A stretch of DNA of 64,000 bases from Aquarana catesbeiana (lineage: Eukaryota > Chordata > Amphibia > Anura > Ranidae). The notes under the pieces are model-generated. The model was not told where the DNA came from, ran no database searches, and worked only from the letters and a program-made list of their open reading frames with translations. Positions 1 to 12,587 of this stretch are shown one piece after another (the stretch's first letter is position 1; the number at the start of each line of letters is the position of its first letter). The position numbers were made by a program, and so were the translations under genes. The stretch is from NCBI RefSeq assembly GCF_042186555.1, contig NC_133326.1, positions 585,484,119-585,548,118 on the forward strand, in the 5' to 3' direction.

Positions 1-736
1 CCAATGGCTTCCACTGCTATGTCTCAGCCATAGCACACAGTGTCCCAGCAGTAAATCACTCCTAGAGCTTCATTAAAGTGCTTGTATAAAGTTTTTTGTT
101 AGTGCTCTTCTCCCATATAACTCTCAGAAAAGGGAAGCTCCACACCAGTGCTCCTCCACCAAACATTGGATGGAAACGCACTCCCCTTTTCGTTTGCCTG
201 TCTCTTTCAAGACAGACAAATGAGCTTTGGGGATTTTACAGATTCTCCCAACTCCAATAAGTAGCTCCACGGCAATTGCCACCACTGAATCGCCTCTCGT
301 TGCTCTTCAGGTTCATATCATACATATTGAAAAAATGACTTGGCCAATAGTGTAATAAAAATTAACAAAGTTTTAATAAAAAGTAAACACGTGAGTCAAG
401 TGCTACTCACCACTGAGACATTAGGCATTGGGAAGCAAGTCTCCCGTGTCTCCCTGTCACTACTGCAGGCATGTGCCAGTCTTTATGCTCACAATCTCCA
501 TTGACAGTTTAAACTGATATCCCTGCATAGACCTTCCATACTGCTTCTCATTCATGTTTCTCTCCTCTTCCCCATTGTGCGTTTTGTCAGAATGAGTTGT
601 TCTGAAGATATGTGTGTTGGGGCAGAGGAGAGCAATGTAAACACTCAGAATATGACTTGCAACTTTTTGTTTATTAGGACAAATAACATGATTAGTTGCT
701 ATAGGTCAAACTCCATTTCTGTTATCCATGTTCTGA

Positions 737-1021
<285 letters not shown>

Positions 1022-1434
1022 TAAAAGTTGGCGTTGCATGTTATAACAATCCTAAAAAAAAAATTCTGTACAATATTCTCTAAGTTTATCAACAGGCATG
1101 TGGTACATGGTCCTGCTTGAACAATCTATTCAGTTTCTATACAGTGTGGTTAGCCTGCTCTCTGCATAGTAGTTGGTAAATTTTAAAGAAGTTTGTTTAG
1201 TCCAGTTGTAAGGTGTGTGTGTGGCTTTAGTGCTTTACCTATATAGTGGACCAAAGACATGAATAAGATGGCATTAAATCCAAAATTGGTATTGCTGTTT
1301 GCCGGAAATTAGTAGTTTTGTGTATTTGTTGTCTAGCAATCTACCTTCACTCTGAGTGATTTGGGAATGCTATTTGGAGTGTGAGTTTTGTTTCTACTAT
1401 ATAAAGATTTACAATAACCATTCTTATTTTACAG

Positions 1435-1549
1435 GCGTACACTAGCCAGTTTGTGGCTCTAGTCATGTTTGCACTCCTGGTTTGTGATGACCGTATATCT
1501 GTGCAAGAGAGACGCAAGCAAATTATAAATGGTCTGAAAATACTGCCAG
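1435..1549 (+). CDS. gfpt1: GFPT1-A exon: linker between SIS domains
   Basis: Phase 0 start after acag, donor gtacga. It encodes [19 protein letters not shown] and then a basic helix ending LP plus one base of the next Asp codon (115 nt). Small differences from the mammalian protein (ALVMFALLV for SLVMFALMM) are conservative. Confidence 0.95.
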
Positions 1550-1840
1550 GTACGAATCATTAAAAAAGGCAACTGGATCTTGCTTTTATTTTTTTGCTTT
1601 TATGTTTAGGCTCATAATTTTGCTGTATGTGTACTGCTTCATTTATTTTGTATAGAACTAAATCAAGGCAGTACATAATATCAGTACTGTTCACTGATTG
1701 TGTCACAGTACTATACCTCATTTGTCATAACTTACATTTGCTGGTCTAACAGTAAAGTTCAGGGATGGTAAATGCCAGAATGCAAAGATGGCGATGTCTG
1801 CTTTGCCCATTACATTTTTGTCTTTTCTTTTATGTCTCAG

Positions 1841-1968
1841 ACAACATTAAGGAAGTACTTAGTCTTGATGATGAGATTCAGAAGTTGGCAGCTGAACTGT
1901 ACCAACAGAAATCTGTGTTAATCATGGGTCGTGGATATCACTATGCAACATGCCTGGAAGGTGCCTTG
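1841..1968 (+). CDS. gfpt1: GFPT1-A exon: start of SIS domain 2
   Basis: Acceptor tatgtctcag, donor gtaggt, 128 nt, ends in phase 0. It encodes [16 protein letters not shown] and the SIS2 strand-loop [19 protein letters not shown], matching GFPT1. It differs from copy B by one residue (N versus H at the second codon). Confidence 0.95.
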
Positions 1969-2100
1969 GTAGGTTGAAGCCTCCCAGGCTTTCTGTTGTC
2001 ATCCGTTTCCTGCCTGCTGAATTATTGTGGCAGCATCTGAAGCTGTACTTTGCTAATTGATGTCTGTGGTGACCTGCTTAGAACAAATTTCTCATGTGGG

Positions 2101-2628
2101 TTAAAGCCTAACTTCATTTCACTTTAGTTTGTTTGAGCCGAGGTGGCTCAAAGGAACTCTTTCCGTTACTAAGAAATGCGCCTGCCATCGGCGCTGTTTA
2201 AATTTGTCTGTGGGATCAGCTATATACACTATACAGCGCTGTGTTCTGATAGTGTACGGGAACTTCTTGTCCCCATTATAAAATTTAGTTGGGCTACTCA
2301 GCCATTCACAGGAAGTGTTGTATTTTATGAATGGGGGGAAAAAAGGCTTCCTCTGATTGGCTGGCTGAGGTGGAAAGGCAAGTAGATGTCATGATGTCCA
2401 CCTTGGCCAATTAGCAGAAGCCATTGATAAAAATACAAACTTTCCTGAGACTGGCTGAGCAGCACTTAGCCTGACTTGAAGTTTTTGGGGAACGGGATGA
2501 GAAGTTCCCATACCACTGCTGGAACACAGCACTGTATACTCCTTATGTAGCTGATGACAGTGTCTGCATTTCTTTGTAATGCAAATAGATCTATGTGAAG
2601 TGAAGGGAAATCTGGAGTTAGGCTTTAA
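2101..2628. mobile_element. TTAA-flanked MITE in GFPT1-A intron
   Basis: Both ends are TTAA followed by inverted repeats: left TTAAAGCCTAACTTCA, right (complement) TTAAAGCCTAACTCCA. TTAA target sites are typical of piggyBac-type transposons. No transposase is visible, so it is non-autonomous. The matching intron of copy B (48418-49043) lacks it, so it inserted in copy A after duplication or was lost from B. Confidence 0.75.
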
Positions 2629-2774
2629 AGTTAGAACTTTAACCTATTGGAAAAACATTATTATTTTTTATTTATTTTTTTTTTTTAAATAAGGAGCTAG
2701 TAAAGTCCCTAAATAACTAATAGCCATTCTAGCTTCTTTCTTAGAAATGTGGGTGTAGTCGACGGCTTGACACT

Positions 2775-3118
2775 TGGGCTACTTTCACACTGAGGCGGTT
2801 TTCGGGCGCTTTAGAGCTATAAATAGCCTTTGAAAACCGCCTCCCATTCATTGCAGTGTGTCTTTTCACACTGGGCAGTGCGCTTGCGGCACATTAGGAA
2901 AAGTCCTGCAAGCAGCATCTTTGGGGCGGTTTGGGAACACTGTAAATAGTTTACCAAAACACCCTGCCCATTGAAATGAATGGGCAGCGCTTTGAAAGCG
3001 CCAAAAAATGGGAGTTTTATTGTCAAAGCTTAATTGAACAAGCTGAAGTTAGAAGCTGATTGGTTACTATAAACAGCTGAACCAGACTGTGTGCTTCAGT
3101 TTTAGTAAATCTCCCCTT
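2775..3118. repeat. Interspersed repeat segments in GFPT1-A intron, absent from copy B
   Basis: Flanking intron sequence aligns with copy B around 48645-48690, but this stretch does not. It starts GGGCTACTTTCACACTGAGG, resembling ends of other inverted-repeat elements here, and ends with a short segment AGTAAATCTCCCC, similar to the ends of the element at 12391. Family not identified. Confidence 0.45.
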
Positions 3119-3414
3119 TACTGTCTGTGCCCACTCACCCCCTCAACATCAGAGCTTACATAGGGCAAATTCCTAATGCATGATTAATAAGACCTGCCCT
3201 GCTGGGAGATTGTAAGGAAGAGAACTGTCCACACACCCAGCCATAGATTCCTATTCCACATGTGTCTGTTAGAGTAATAAGGAATTCATAACCATAAACG
3301 TATTATTTCAAATAAAGAGGTTTATTTTTTGGAAATTGCATCAGGATTACTTTCATATGGAGATCTGTTTTGGACAATTGTTTAACTCTTAGTAACAGTA
3401 ATTTTTCTTTGTAG

Positions 3415-3636
<222 letters not shown>

Positions 3637-3677
3637 TGACCTCCAGTAACCATATTTATTTTTCGAATTTGGAATAG

Positions 3678-3839
3678 GGGCGTCCAGTTGTGATCTGTGA
3701 CAAGGAGGACACCGAAACTATTAACACAATCAAACGTACAATTAAGGTTCCTCACACGGTGGACTGTCTTCAAGGAATATTGAGTGTGATTCCCCTGCAG
3801 CTCCTTGCCTTCCATCTTGCCGTTCTCCGAGGATATGAT
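3678..3839 (+). CDS. gfpt1: GFPT1-A penultimate coding exon
   Basis: Acceptor ggaatag, donor gtgagt, 162 nt, phase 0. It encodes [16 protein letters not shown], then [19 protein letters not shown] and [13 protein letters not shown], the closing helices of SIS domain 2. The TIKR motif is as in mammals. Confidence 0.96.
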
Positions 3840-3961
3840 GTGAGTTGTTGGCACCTGTAGGGCGGCTTTCTAGCTGGGAGTTTAAAAAGGGTTCTGGGTG
3901 TTCTATCTATATCATCCTTGTTTGACTGACCAATACCTTCTCTCATGTTCTCTCTCCATAG

Positions 3962-4006
3962 GTGGATTGTCCAAGAAACTTAGCCAAGTCTGTGACTGTG
4001 GAGTAG
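3962..4006 (+). CDS. gfpt1: GFPT1-A terminal coding exon
   Basis: Acceptor ctccatag, then VDCPRNLAKSVTVE and a TAG stop. The Lys in LAKS corresponds to the Schiff-base Lys603 of E. coli GlmS. The full 14-residue tail is conserved from bacteria to vertebrates, in contrast to copy B. Confidence 0.96.
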   Translation: MDCPRNLAKSVTVE

Positions 4007-5079
4007 AATGGGTGAAATCTGTAGACTACACTATTTCTACCATTTCTATATCCCAATTTTTACTTTTTATATTTATGTTCCCCTCATCTCCTTTGTATTC
4101 AAGTCCATTTGCAGCACCTGCTGCTGCATCTTGTAAATCTGGAAAACCAGAATATTGTACAAATTTAGTTTCTGTTGTAAACAGACAGAGCCTTGTAGAA
4201 TAGATACTATTACCTTTCTCTGCAGTAACTTTGACAGAGTTCTAGTGATTCGCACTGACTTTGATGTCAGGTCAGATCCAGCACTTTAAACTTTGTCCAT
4301 ACTACTATCTTACAGCTCATGTAAAGATGAGGACCTTTCTGTCTTTAAACTATATGTGCCAAGAGATAGTCTGCTGTCCACAGTCATATGCAGACTGCTC
4401 ATTAATCTGTGCATGTGATAGGAAATAAAACAATCGGCCAGAGGAGGTGACTTTACTGAGAATGTGATGCAAGCACAAAGGACTTAATAGAACTACCATG
4501 CATTACTTCATGGCCTACAGCAGTCTTAGGTCCTGCACTGCAGTTTGTTTCCTTTCTCTGAGTACATTTTCATGCTTTATTTTTCTAGAAGGAAGGGTTA
4601 CTGGAAAATCAGGTTTGTAAACTAGTGACTGGGTTAAAGGGACTCCAACACTGACATTTGTTCGTTTTCCTTTCATCCTTGTCTAATGTAAAATATTGGG
4701 GGGGGGAAGGTAGACAGAAATTATTTTGTAGAATAATATTCGCTCCTTTGAAAGACTTGGCTTTTAGGCCATGGTGGTGTTTTTTCTATACATTATCTCT
4801 CCCTGCTCTCAGTCTTTTCAGTAGGTTGGGGGAGTGGCTCAGGCAAGGAATGTGTGATATAGGGATTGAATTTGACATCATAAAGGAGCACTAAGTTTAA
4901 TTAAAATGAGTCTGTCACAAACAAAGCACATTCTTATACGCAGCAGTAAACTAATTAGATAAAGTTGCGTATTTTGATTAGTGTGATGCTGTCTGCAGAC
5001 AGCTCCCTTGAATAATAGTCTCCATTTTGGAAGGCTAGAGTCTTGAGGGCTCCTTGTAGAAAGCATTGAAAGTGCAGAG

Positions 5080-5471
5080 TTAAAGCGTTTTGTAAAGGCT
5101 ATTTTATTATCATTATTTGTTTAAAAATAACAGGTTTATACTTGCCTGCTCTCTGCAATGGTTTTGCATAGAGCAGGCTGATCCTCCTCTTTGGTTCTCT
5201 GACAGTGCTCCTCTGTTTGGTGTGCCACCATAGGAAGCTGCTTGTTGTGGCACACCTGTGGATTCGATCCTAAGCTGCACTATTTGTGTCTATAGCCAAT
5301 GGCTCCTGCTGCTATCTCTGAGCCAGAGAGGCGAGAGAGAGAGACACACAGCTGCTCTCGAGCACAGCGCTGAAATGAGATGGGGCTCAGATAAGTATTT
5401 GGGGGGGGGGGGGGGGCATGCAAACGGAGAATGAATTAAGGTAAACTTTTAGCCTTTACAACCACTTTTAA
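5080..5471. mobile_element. TTAA-flanked MITE in GFPT1-A 3'UTR
   Basis: Ends are TTAA, with imperfect inverted repeats built around TTGTAAAGGCTA (left form TTTTGTAAAGGCTA). It shares this end design and an internal AGCCAATGGCT segment with the element at 31093-31532, so both look like one family. No coding capacity. Confidence 0.65.
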
Positions 5472-7302
5472 AATACAAACCATTTCTACACAAACTGGGG
5501 TTACTTGTGAATGGCATAGGTGGGTATAATTTAACTTTGTGTGCCATGTGGCCTGCGGTGTTAGACACAATTGCTATAGATAATGTCCCTTTAATCAAAG
5601 TCTTGTGTGGGTGCAGACACTAGTAATGGTTTTCCAATAGACTCAGGCTGCACATTCCACAATAATAGTCCGGGCAATGTCTTGATTGTTTTCCTGCTAT
5701 ATAGATATCTTTTTTTGTTTTCACATTACTCTTGCACCTTTTTGTAATGTGTTTGTCTATGTAACAAGCAGTAGTGGTACCTCCTCTAAGGAACCATTTA
5801 AAGCTCTGAACCTTGATGGACCTAGCCCTGCTTTATACCTCCTTTTATTGCCCTGCTAGTCTAAAAATAAGCTTATCTGGAAAAGGCATTTAATGAGATA
5901 GGGCTTCATTTCAACTGGATGAAAAAGGGGTACATTGTCCATTACAACCATTGTCCTCCAGCTGTCATTTTTACCGGTGAAAGGAGATGAGAGATGACAT
6001 CTGATTTAGCTTTCTACCTGCAGCACACCCATTATATACTTTTAGGAGGATACCGATGTGGCATTGTCTGACTAATTTTTTCTTCTCTGGCATATGAAGT
6101 GTTACCTGCCAGCTTTTGGACAATTTTTCTGGTTTGTCATTGTACAAGCAGAATATCATGGCCATTGCCCAGCTATGCCATCTGTTCTTTGTTCTCCATA
6201 GGTGCTTGTGATAGCTGGAAATAAAGAAAGTTAACATTTCACTGATGCCTGGAGAGCTTTTAGTTGTGCTTGTGATAAAATATGATAAAAAAAAAAGTAG
6301 CTGTGGCATTCTGGTCAGACCTACACCTGTCGTGTGTGTATGTGTATGTTGATAAATGCCTTATGTTTTACATGAGATTAGACTTGTGCTTGGCTGACAT
6401 CTAGAAAGCTGATGCTGTGAGAATGTCTTTTCCAGCAGCTTGTTAGCGTTTACCATTTTGAAGCTACCTGCAATGGATGAGTTTAGTACCAGCCAGTTTT
6501 TTAAAGAGCTTCTAGTTGAGGCACATAGAGGATGCTAACACTTGGATAGTATTTCTGAAAACAATTGTTTTAATTGATCTCTGTAATAATCTAAAAAATG
6601 GGATTTGACCGTGTGTATTCTGGACAGTATATGGCCTCCTAGCTGTGGGCAAGCTACAATTTTCAAGCAAGCGCGCCCCCCCCCCCCCCCCCCCCCAGAC
6701 CGCTTTTAAAGGATTTATCTGTTTAGCTGCAGATTTTTACTTTGAACCGGATTGCCCTGAAAAACCATTGCAGGTCATTCCGTGGCAACCAGTTTCATGT
6801 GTTCACATAAATCCTCTGTCCTACCTGAAAAGCAAGCAAAGCAATATAATCGGAGCGCTGTTTTTCTCATGGAGATGGTTGCCAGGGAATGCTTTACACC
6901 TTTTTTCCAGAGAAGGTTTACCTGAATGTAAGGTACTGTTGCAGGTTATAAAGGAATCCCTCTTGGTTCATTCTTCTCTTGACAGACTCCCTAACATAGG
7001 AATTGAAGGCTTTTGAGACCACCAGATGCACTACTTGCTATGAAGATAAAATGTGACATTTATTATTATTTTTTTTTATATACTCTCTCATCCCTTTGTT
7101 TTTTTTTTTTTTCTTTTTGTGCATTTTTTTTTATTCAATCTAAAATGTTGGTACTTTAATATTGAAAATTGTATGCTATTTGTATTTTTTTGTTTTAACT
7201 GGAAAAAAAAATGGAAAGTTTCCGTTAAACGGAAAAATTGCTGTTCACCTGTTAATGTAAGAAAAGTTTACAATGGACCAAAGATACGTACAGTGCTTGT
7301 AA

Positions 7303-7346
7303 AATAAAGATTAAAAAAAAATCACATGGATTCTGTGAAAAATAAA
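7303..7346 (+). promoter_or_regulatory. gfpt1: GFPT1-A polyadenylation signals
   Basis: Two AATAAA hexamers, at 7303-7308 and 7341-7346, end the region that aligns with copy B. In copy B the first has become AATAAG while the second is kept (52499-52504). Cleavage site not determined. Confidence 0.6.
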
Positions 7347-7360
7347 CATTTAGACATGTA

Positions 7361-8342
7361 CAGCTATTTATCTGTCTGTGCTTTTTGCTTTATAGTGTGT
7401 GTGTGTGTGTGTGTTGGAGAATGCCATGATCAGGATGTCTGTAACTCGCTATACCTAGACCCTTTCCCGTCCAACCAGTGGTGAAATAACTTCCTCTACC
7501 TGCATAACTACACTGAAATTTCTTCAAGACATTGCCAATGTTCTCACGTGGCCTATGTGTTAATAGGGCTGTTTTTATGGTTTAAAAAGAAAAAAAAGTT
7601 TTCAATTGCTTGGAAAAAGTGTGTGCAATAACTAGCACTTCACGAGTCAGTGCTGCATCGATGGGTGGAGTATCATGCACCTCGCACTGTTTGGCCTCCA
7701 GTGTAAGGTAGCATCTTCCTGTCATTTCTATTTGCAAGAGATATGTGGTTCCACCTTGCTTAGTCCTTGCTGCCACCTACAGTGACCTGACCAACCCTGT
7801 GCTATTTGAACCTCTCCTACTCCCTGCAGTTTGTGAAAACCCTAGGTCTTTACCTGGCCTACTAAGCTAAGTTGTTTCCCTTGTGGTAAATGTCAAATCG
7901 CAAACATAAGAGGAATAACCTAACTGAATTTGGACTCTTCAGCTCTCCATTCACTAATGGTTCAATGAATTTTAAGGAGCCTGGATTGTTGTCCCTCGCT
8001 TGAGTCTATACAGTTCTTTGAGTCATCCTCAGCTCTGTTGCGTGTGGCCATTTTCAAGTTGACCCAGGGAGGATTTCGCTGCTCTTAAGCCAGCCATAAA
8101 TGGATCGAAATTCAACCGTTTCAGCAGGGATCGGCCGAAATTTGATCCGTGTATAGGCAGGCTGATTGTACCCAAGTTGATGCAACCAACCTGTCAAAAT
8201 TTTCTACAAACTATTACTGTCCGCTATAGCTGCTATTAGTAACCATTTTATTCTATCGGCCGTGAAGGCTCCCCGAAGCCCCCGGTGGCGTAATACAATA
8301 GCGCTGCAGGTGGCATCCCCCCCCCCCCCCACTTATCAACAC
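7361..8342. other. Downstream spacer, no gene recognised
   Basis: It contains a (GT)n microsatellite at 7395-7414 and a likely interspersed repeat near 8085-8180. No conserved coding frame or GFPT1 exon seen. Confidence 0.5.
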
Positions 8343-8691
8343 TTAAAGCGGAGCTCCAGGCTCCTTCAGAAAAAATGAACTTTGACTTTTAATATTGGGA
8401 CACTTACCTGCCCACGAATCCATTTTTCAATCAGCTCTCGGGTGCTGCCACCGCCATCCCGGATAAGGGAAACCAGCAGTGAAGCACTGCGCTTTGTGAA
8501 TGGCCCAGCAGCGGGGGAAGGAGGAGGGGGGCTGAACTTCCGGATGAGTGCGCTACGGAAAAGTCAGCCGGAAGTTGGAATCGGTACCTGTCGAAACCAG
8601 GTACCCACTCCCCCCCCAATGGTGCCAAATGTGGGGGAGGGTAGGAGGTAATTAAGCAGAGCTTCACCTTCTGGGTGGAGCTCCGCTTTAA
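8343..8691. mobile_element. TTAA-flanked MITE, 349 bp
   Basis: TTAA at both ends with a 16-bp perfect inverted repeat TTAAAGCGGAGCTCCA. GC-rich interior without transposase. Overlapping open frames on both strands here are by-products of the GC-rich repeat. Confidence 0.75.
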
Positions 8692-9947
8692 TATGCTGAT
8701 GGAGGAAATCAAGCAATTTTTCTTTCCACCCGTGTATTTATTCGGCTAAATTGGAATAAGTGTACCTCAACGCCTTCCCCTGCAGAATCATAATCTGATC
8801 TGCTTGCATGCTTTTCAACCTATGAGGCTTCAGTTGTGGACCATCTATCTGATGAACCATCTCAAAAATCCTTTCAGGATGAAGTTTGAAGGCAGTCCCT
8901 ATAACTTCCATGTTTCGAGAGACTGTTTCAGCACTTTGAATTCAGCTTTACTTCACACTAATCCTTTATTTGTGGAGCATTTAGAGTTCATGCCAACAGC
9001 CCTGTACTACTGTGTAGGTAGTCTAGTGCATGTCTCTCATTCTTTTTCCTGTATGAGTCGATCAGTGAAAATGCAGACAACTCTATGGTTAAGATGTTTG
9101 ACTTCAGAGCAAGCAAGTAATTATAAGTGTTTTGCTTCGCAAGCTCTTCAAGAATGAACATCTTTTCAGAGCTGGCTTGGACACGCTCATCAAGGATATT
9201 ACTGGGGGTAAGAGTACTCCTATAACCCAGCAATTTCCTAGACCTCAAGGTGAGAAGAATCTCTCCTCTGCAGTACAAAGATGACAGTTATTTCTGTTAC
9301 CCAGGCTTCAGTCTAGAAGCCAAAACCGAAAGCCAGAAGACCAGTTTCTCCTCAAACCCTGGTCCCCCAAATCCCCCAAACCTTCTGGCAAGTCTTCTTT
9401 TTTTTTTTTTTTTTTTGGCATATTGGGACATCCCTGCTTTCCAAATTGGGGGGGGGGGGGGGGGGGGGAGGGAATGTTAACCTTTGGATATTTAAGTAGA
9501 CTGCAGGAAGGGGTTTCAATGGGCTGTAAGTTAAACCCCCAATTTTTGTTTCATGCCTTCCACCATTTTAATGTCCCTACTAAGTTAAGCAGTCCTTAGT
9601 GTAGCCCCTGCGGGTCTTGAACAAGAGGTTATCACTCCAGTTCCTGTTTGGGAAAGGTTTCAGGGACTTTATTCCAACCTTCACAGTTTCAAAACTGAAA
9701 GGGGGCATACACCCCATCTTTGATCTCAATACCCTGAATGTTTGTTTTTTTTTTTTTTGGTCCAAAATTTCAGCCTGTTGCCTAGCTTCACAATGCAAGC
9801 TTTCTGGCCTCTATACATCCGTGCATACTTCCATATTCTTTTTCATCTTGGCTGTAGGCCCTCCACACTTAGTTTCTGGCCCTGCAATTTGGTCTGTCTT
9901 TCGCATCTTGTGTATTTTTGCTACAGTTCCATCCCCCGTCTTGCCTT

Positions 9948-10160
9948 GTTACACTCTCAGGGCATCCCCATTGTGGGATATCTGGATAACCAGTTGGCAG
10001 TGATACTAGCCAAAAATATGGTGTGGATGATTCAAATCTTGAAAAGGTTCAATTGGATCCTGAACATTCAGAAGTCTGTACTGGAGCAGACTTATTGCTG
10101 GAGGTATCTGCGTTTGATCTTAGAAACAGCTCAAACCAGAGTTCTACCCCCAAGAAAAAA
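9948..10160 (+). pseudogene. DIRS-like reverse transcriptase remnant, palm domain
   Basis: An uninterrupted stretch encoding GIPIVGYLDNQLAVILAK and then WMIQILKRFNWILNIQKSV. The YLDD box reads YLDN, so the second catalytic aspartate is lost. It runs into an A-rich tract where similarity ends. Confidence 0.6.
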
Positions 10161-10714
10161 AAAAAAAATCAAACTCTCTGTTCCCAGATTCTGACCTCAG
10201 TAGGGATGAGTTTAAGTGCAGTCGGATCCTAGTCTGAAATTAACAGAGCTATCTCGCCAGGAAGCTGTCAGAGGACACCCCCACTTATAAATGGCCGAGG
10301 CATTTCCTACTCTGCAGCCTCATGTATACAAGGGGCATGGATATGCATAGCTGTGGGGCAGGGAATGCCTCAGCTGCTTATGATTGGCGGTGTGTAACTA
10401 CAACTTCCTGGAGGAATATCTCAAGTGGGTTCAGGCTAGGATCTCAACATGCCTGAGCTCCTTCTTGCTCTTCAGTCCAAGAGTTAATGACTTCCCACTT
10501 TTGCATGAGAGTTCTTGGACTAATGGTTGTCCCTTTTTGTTCAGTTTCACTTCAGACCCCTTTAACGCAACATCTTGATATTGTGGGAAAAATCTGTTCA
10601 GTCTCCAGACAAATTTATTCACCTGACAACAAGGCCCAGGTTGTTGCTGGCCTGGAGGCACAGAAATACAGTTCTGGAGTTGAGGAAATTCTTCATTCTG
10701 ATCTCTTGCTAAAT

Positions 10715-10966
10715 TGCAACAATGGACCCCAGTCTAACAGGCTGGGGAGGAGTCCTACAAACCCTGATGATGCAGGGGCCTTGGACACTGGAGGAATCCC
10801 AACTTCTTATCAATATTCTGGACGTTTTAGCACTTTGGTGTCTCCATTTCTGGACATCCCGACCGGAGGGTCTACTGCTTAGGATCCAGTCCAATAATGC
10901 CATGGCAGTGGCATACATAAACCATCAGGGAGAAACCAGAAGTCTTATTGTGAATTGCAGTAGTTG
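10715..10966 (+). pseudogene. DIRS-like RNase H remnant
   Basis: It encodes MDPSLTGWGGVLQ, then TLEESQLLINILDVLAL and RIQSNNAMAVAYINHQG. The pattern (D...GWG, E...N-L, Q-N-A-A--YIN-QGG) is that of DIRS RNase H. A stop follows ETRS(...)NCSS. Confidence 0.6.
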
Positions 10967-11284
10967 AAAAGATTCTGTCCTGGGCAGAACTTTATGTTCC
11001 AACCTTGTCTGCAGTTTACATCCTGGCCATTAGCAGGCAGATTACCTCAGCCGGCAGGGACAGGAGGGACCTGTTTTTAGAAGTTTTCAAGAACACACAA
11101 AAAGAATCAAAGTTTTTAGATATGAACCCCTTTGCCTGCAGTTTCAACAACAGACTGCCTAGCTTAAGAAAAAGTAATAGGAATCACTGATTCAAAGATG
11201 CCCCTGTTTCTCAGCAATGCTATTAAAGCCAATGCCCATGAAGTAGGAAGGTAACTTCCTGCTTCATGTGCAGAGACTACATTC

Positions 11285-12148
11285 ACCACTTAAGGACCAG
11301 ATAGATTTGCCCCCTTAATGACCAGGCCATTTTTTGTGATATGGCACTGCGTCGCTTTAACTGACAGTTGTGCGACGTTGTACCCAAACAAAATTGATGT
11401 CCTTTTTTTTTTTTCCCCCCACAAATAGAGCTTTCTTTTGGTGGTATTTGACCACCACTGCTGTTTTTATTTTTTGCACTATAAACAAAAAAAGACAGAC
11501 AATTTTGCAAAAAAAAAATATTTTTTACTTTTTGCTATATAAATAAAAAGAAAAAAATGTTTTTTCTTTTGATAGGTTTGCACAAAAGTTAAAGCGTCTA
11601 CAAAATAGGGGATAGATTTATTTAGTATAGGCATTTTTAGTATTTTTTTTTTTTTAATCTAGTAATAGCAGCGATCAGCGATTTTTAGCGGGACTGCGAC
11701 ATTGCGGCGGACAGATCAGACACTTTTGGGACCAGTGACATTTATACAGCGATCAGTGCTATAAAAATGCACTGATTACTGTATAAATGACACTGGCAGG
11801 AAAGGGGTTAACACTAGGGGGTGATCAAGGAGTTAAGTGTGTCCTAGGGAGATGTTTTTAACTGTGGGGGGGAGGGGGCTGACAGAGTACAGATAGATTG
11901 CTGTTTCTGATCACTAGGAACAGATGATCACTCTGAACTCCCCTGACAGAACGGGGATCTGTTTGTTTATATTGACAGATCCCCGTTCTGTCTCTCTGTG
12001 GAGTGATAGCAGGTGGCCACGTGCATCGGCGCTGGCTCCGTGCGCGTGCCAACTGTATCTCTTGCACGAAGCACCGTTTCGGTACGGCGATTCATGCAAT
12101 AGTGCCGACCTGCCGCTATATAACTGGCAGCTGGTCGGCAAGTGGTTA
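11285..12148. repeat. Decayed element with ACCACTTAAGGACC-type termini
   Basis: The left end ACCACTTAAGGACCAG and the complement of the right end (ACCACTTGCCGACCAG) form an inverted pair about 860 bp apart. Related copies are at 32074-33410 and 38479-39674, and parts recur at 20825-20905 (the segment CTTTTGGTGGTATTT). The flanking TTAA has mutated. Non-coding; probably a non-autonomous TTAA-type DNA transposon. An internal 20-bp-class hairpin around ACGGGGATCTG lies at about 11952-11990. Confidence 0.55.
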
Positions 12149-12390
12149 TAGTCACTGCAACTTGCAGTCACACAGATATGAATGGTACTCATTGGAAATC
12201 ATGGGGTATGACTTATCATGCGACTTTGCAGTCCCAAGTCGCAGGACAAGTCCCACAAGTATAAAAGGGGCCTTAATCAGAAACACTGCACATGTAGATC
12301 AATCTGCTCTATATTCTACTGTGGCTTAACTTTCTTGCTAGTCCATGGAAGGTGCATAATGAGGAAGAAAAAGCACTCCAAAAAAATATA

Positions 12391-12587
12391 GGGGTTGATT
12401 TACTAAAGACAAATATACTGTGCACTGCAAGTGCAGTTGCGTTAGATCTGAGAGAAAGCTCTGCTAGTTTTGTATAATGCAATCATGTGCAAGCAGAAAT
12501 GCATTTTTTTCCCTTGCATGTTCCCCTCAGATCTAGAGCAACTGCACTGGCAGTGCACAGATTATTTGCCATTAGTAAATCAACCCC
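12391..12587. mobile_element. Palindromic MITE, 197 bp
   Basis: Long inverted repeats start GGGGTTGATTTACTAA at each end, with TGTGCACTGC...AGTGCAGTTGC inner arms. It is flanked on both sides by ATA, compatible with a 3-bp target duplication as in PIF/Harbinger elements. No protein. Confidence 0.65.

Larger units (their letters stand above)
4007..7360 (+). other. gfpt1: GFPT1-A 3' untranslated region
   Basis: Blocks align with the region after the copy B stop: 4120-4205 with 49915-49986, and 6400-7350 with 51850-52510 (for example TTCTGGACAGTATAT in both). This shows the duplication includes a long 3'UTR. Inside lie a MITE (5080-5471), a G16 run (5401-5416) and a C21 run (6676-6696). Open frames in this stretch are not conserved in copy B and are not called. 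Confidence 0.75.
8780..11070 (+). mobile_element. Degraded DIRS-like retrotransposon (gag tail, RT, RNase H)
   Basis: Three pieces in the expected order. About 9170-9370 reads ELDTLIKDITGGKST-like, resembling a DIRS gag end. About 9610-10160 holds RT remnants: VSKLKGGIHPIFDLNTLN and GIPIVGYLDNQL (catalytic LDD altered to LDN), then FNWILNIQKS and LILETAQTRVLPP. About 10720-10960 is an RNase H remnant with MDPSLTGWGG, QSNNAMAVAYINHQG. This spacing matches DIRS1-type elements from established knowledge. Poly-T and poly-A tracts and several stops and frameshifts interrupt it, and no tyrosine recombinase was seen, so it is dead. The assignment rests on motif recognition, not a search. Confidence 0.65.

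Noticed and set aside
6645..7016. 123-codon frame in the GFPT1-A 3'UTR
   Set aside because: It begins across a C21 run and is not kept in the aligned copy B region.
8382..8712. Overlapping sense and antisense frames of about 90 codons
   Set aside because: Inside a GC-rich TTAA MITE.
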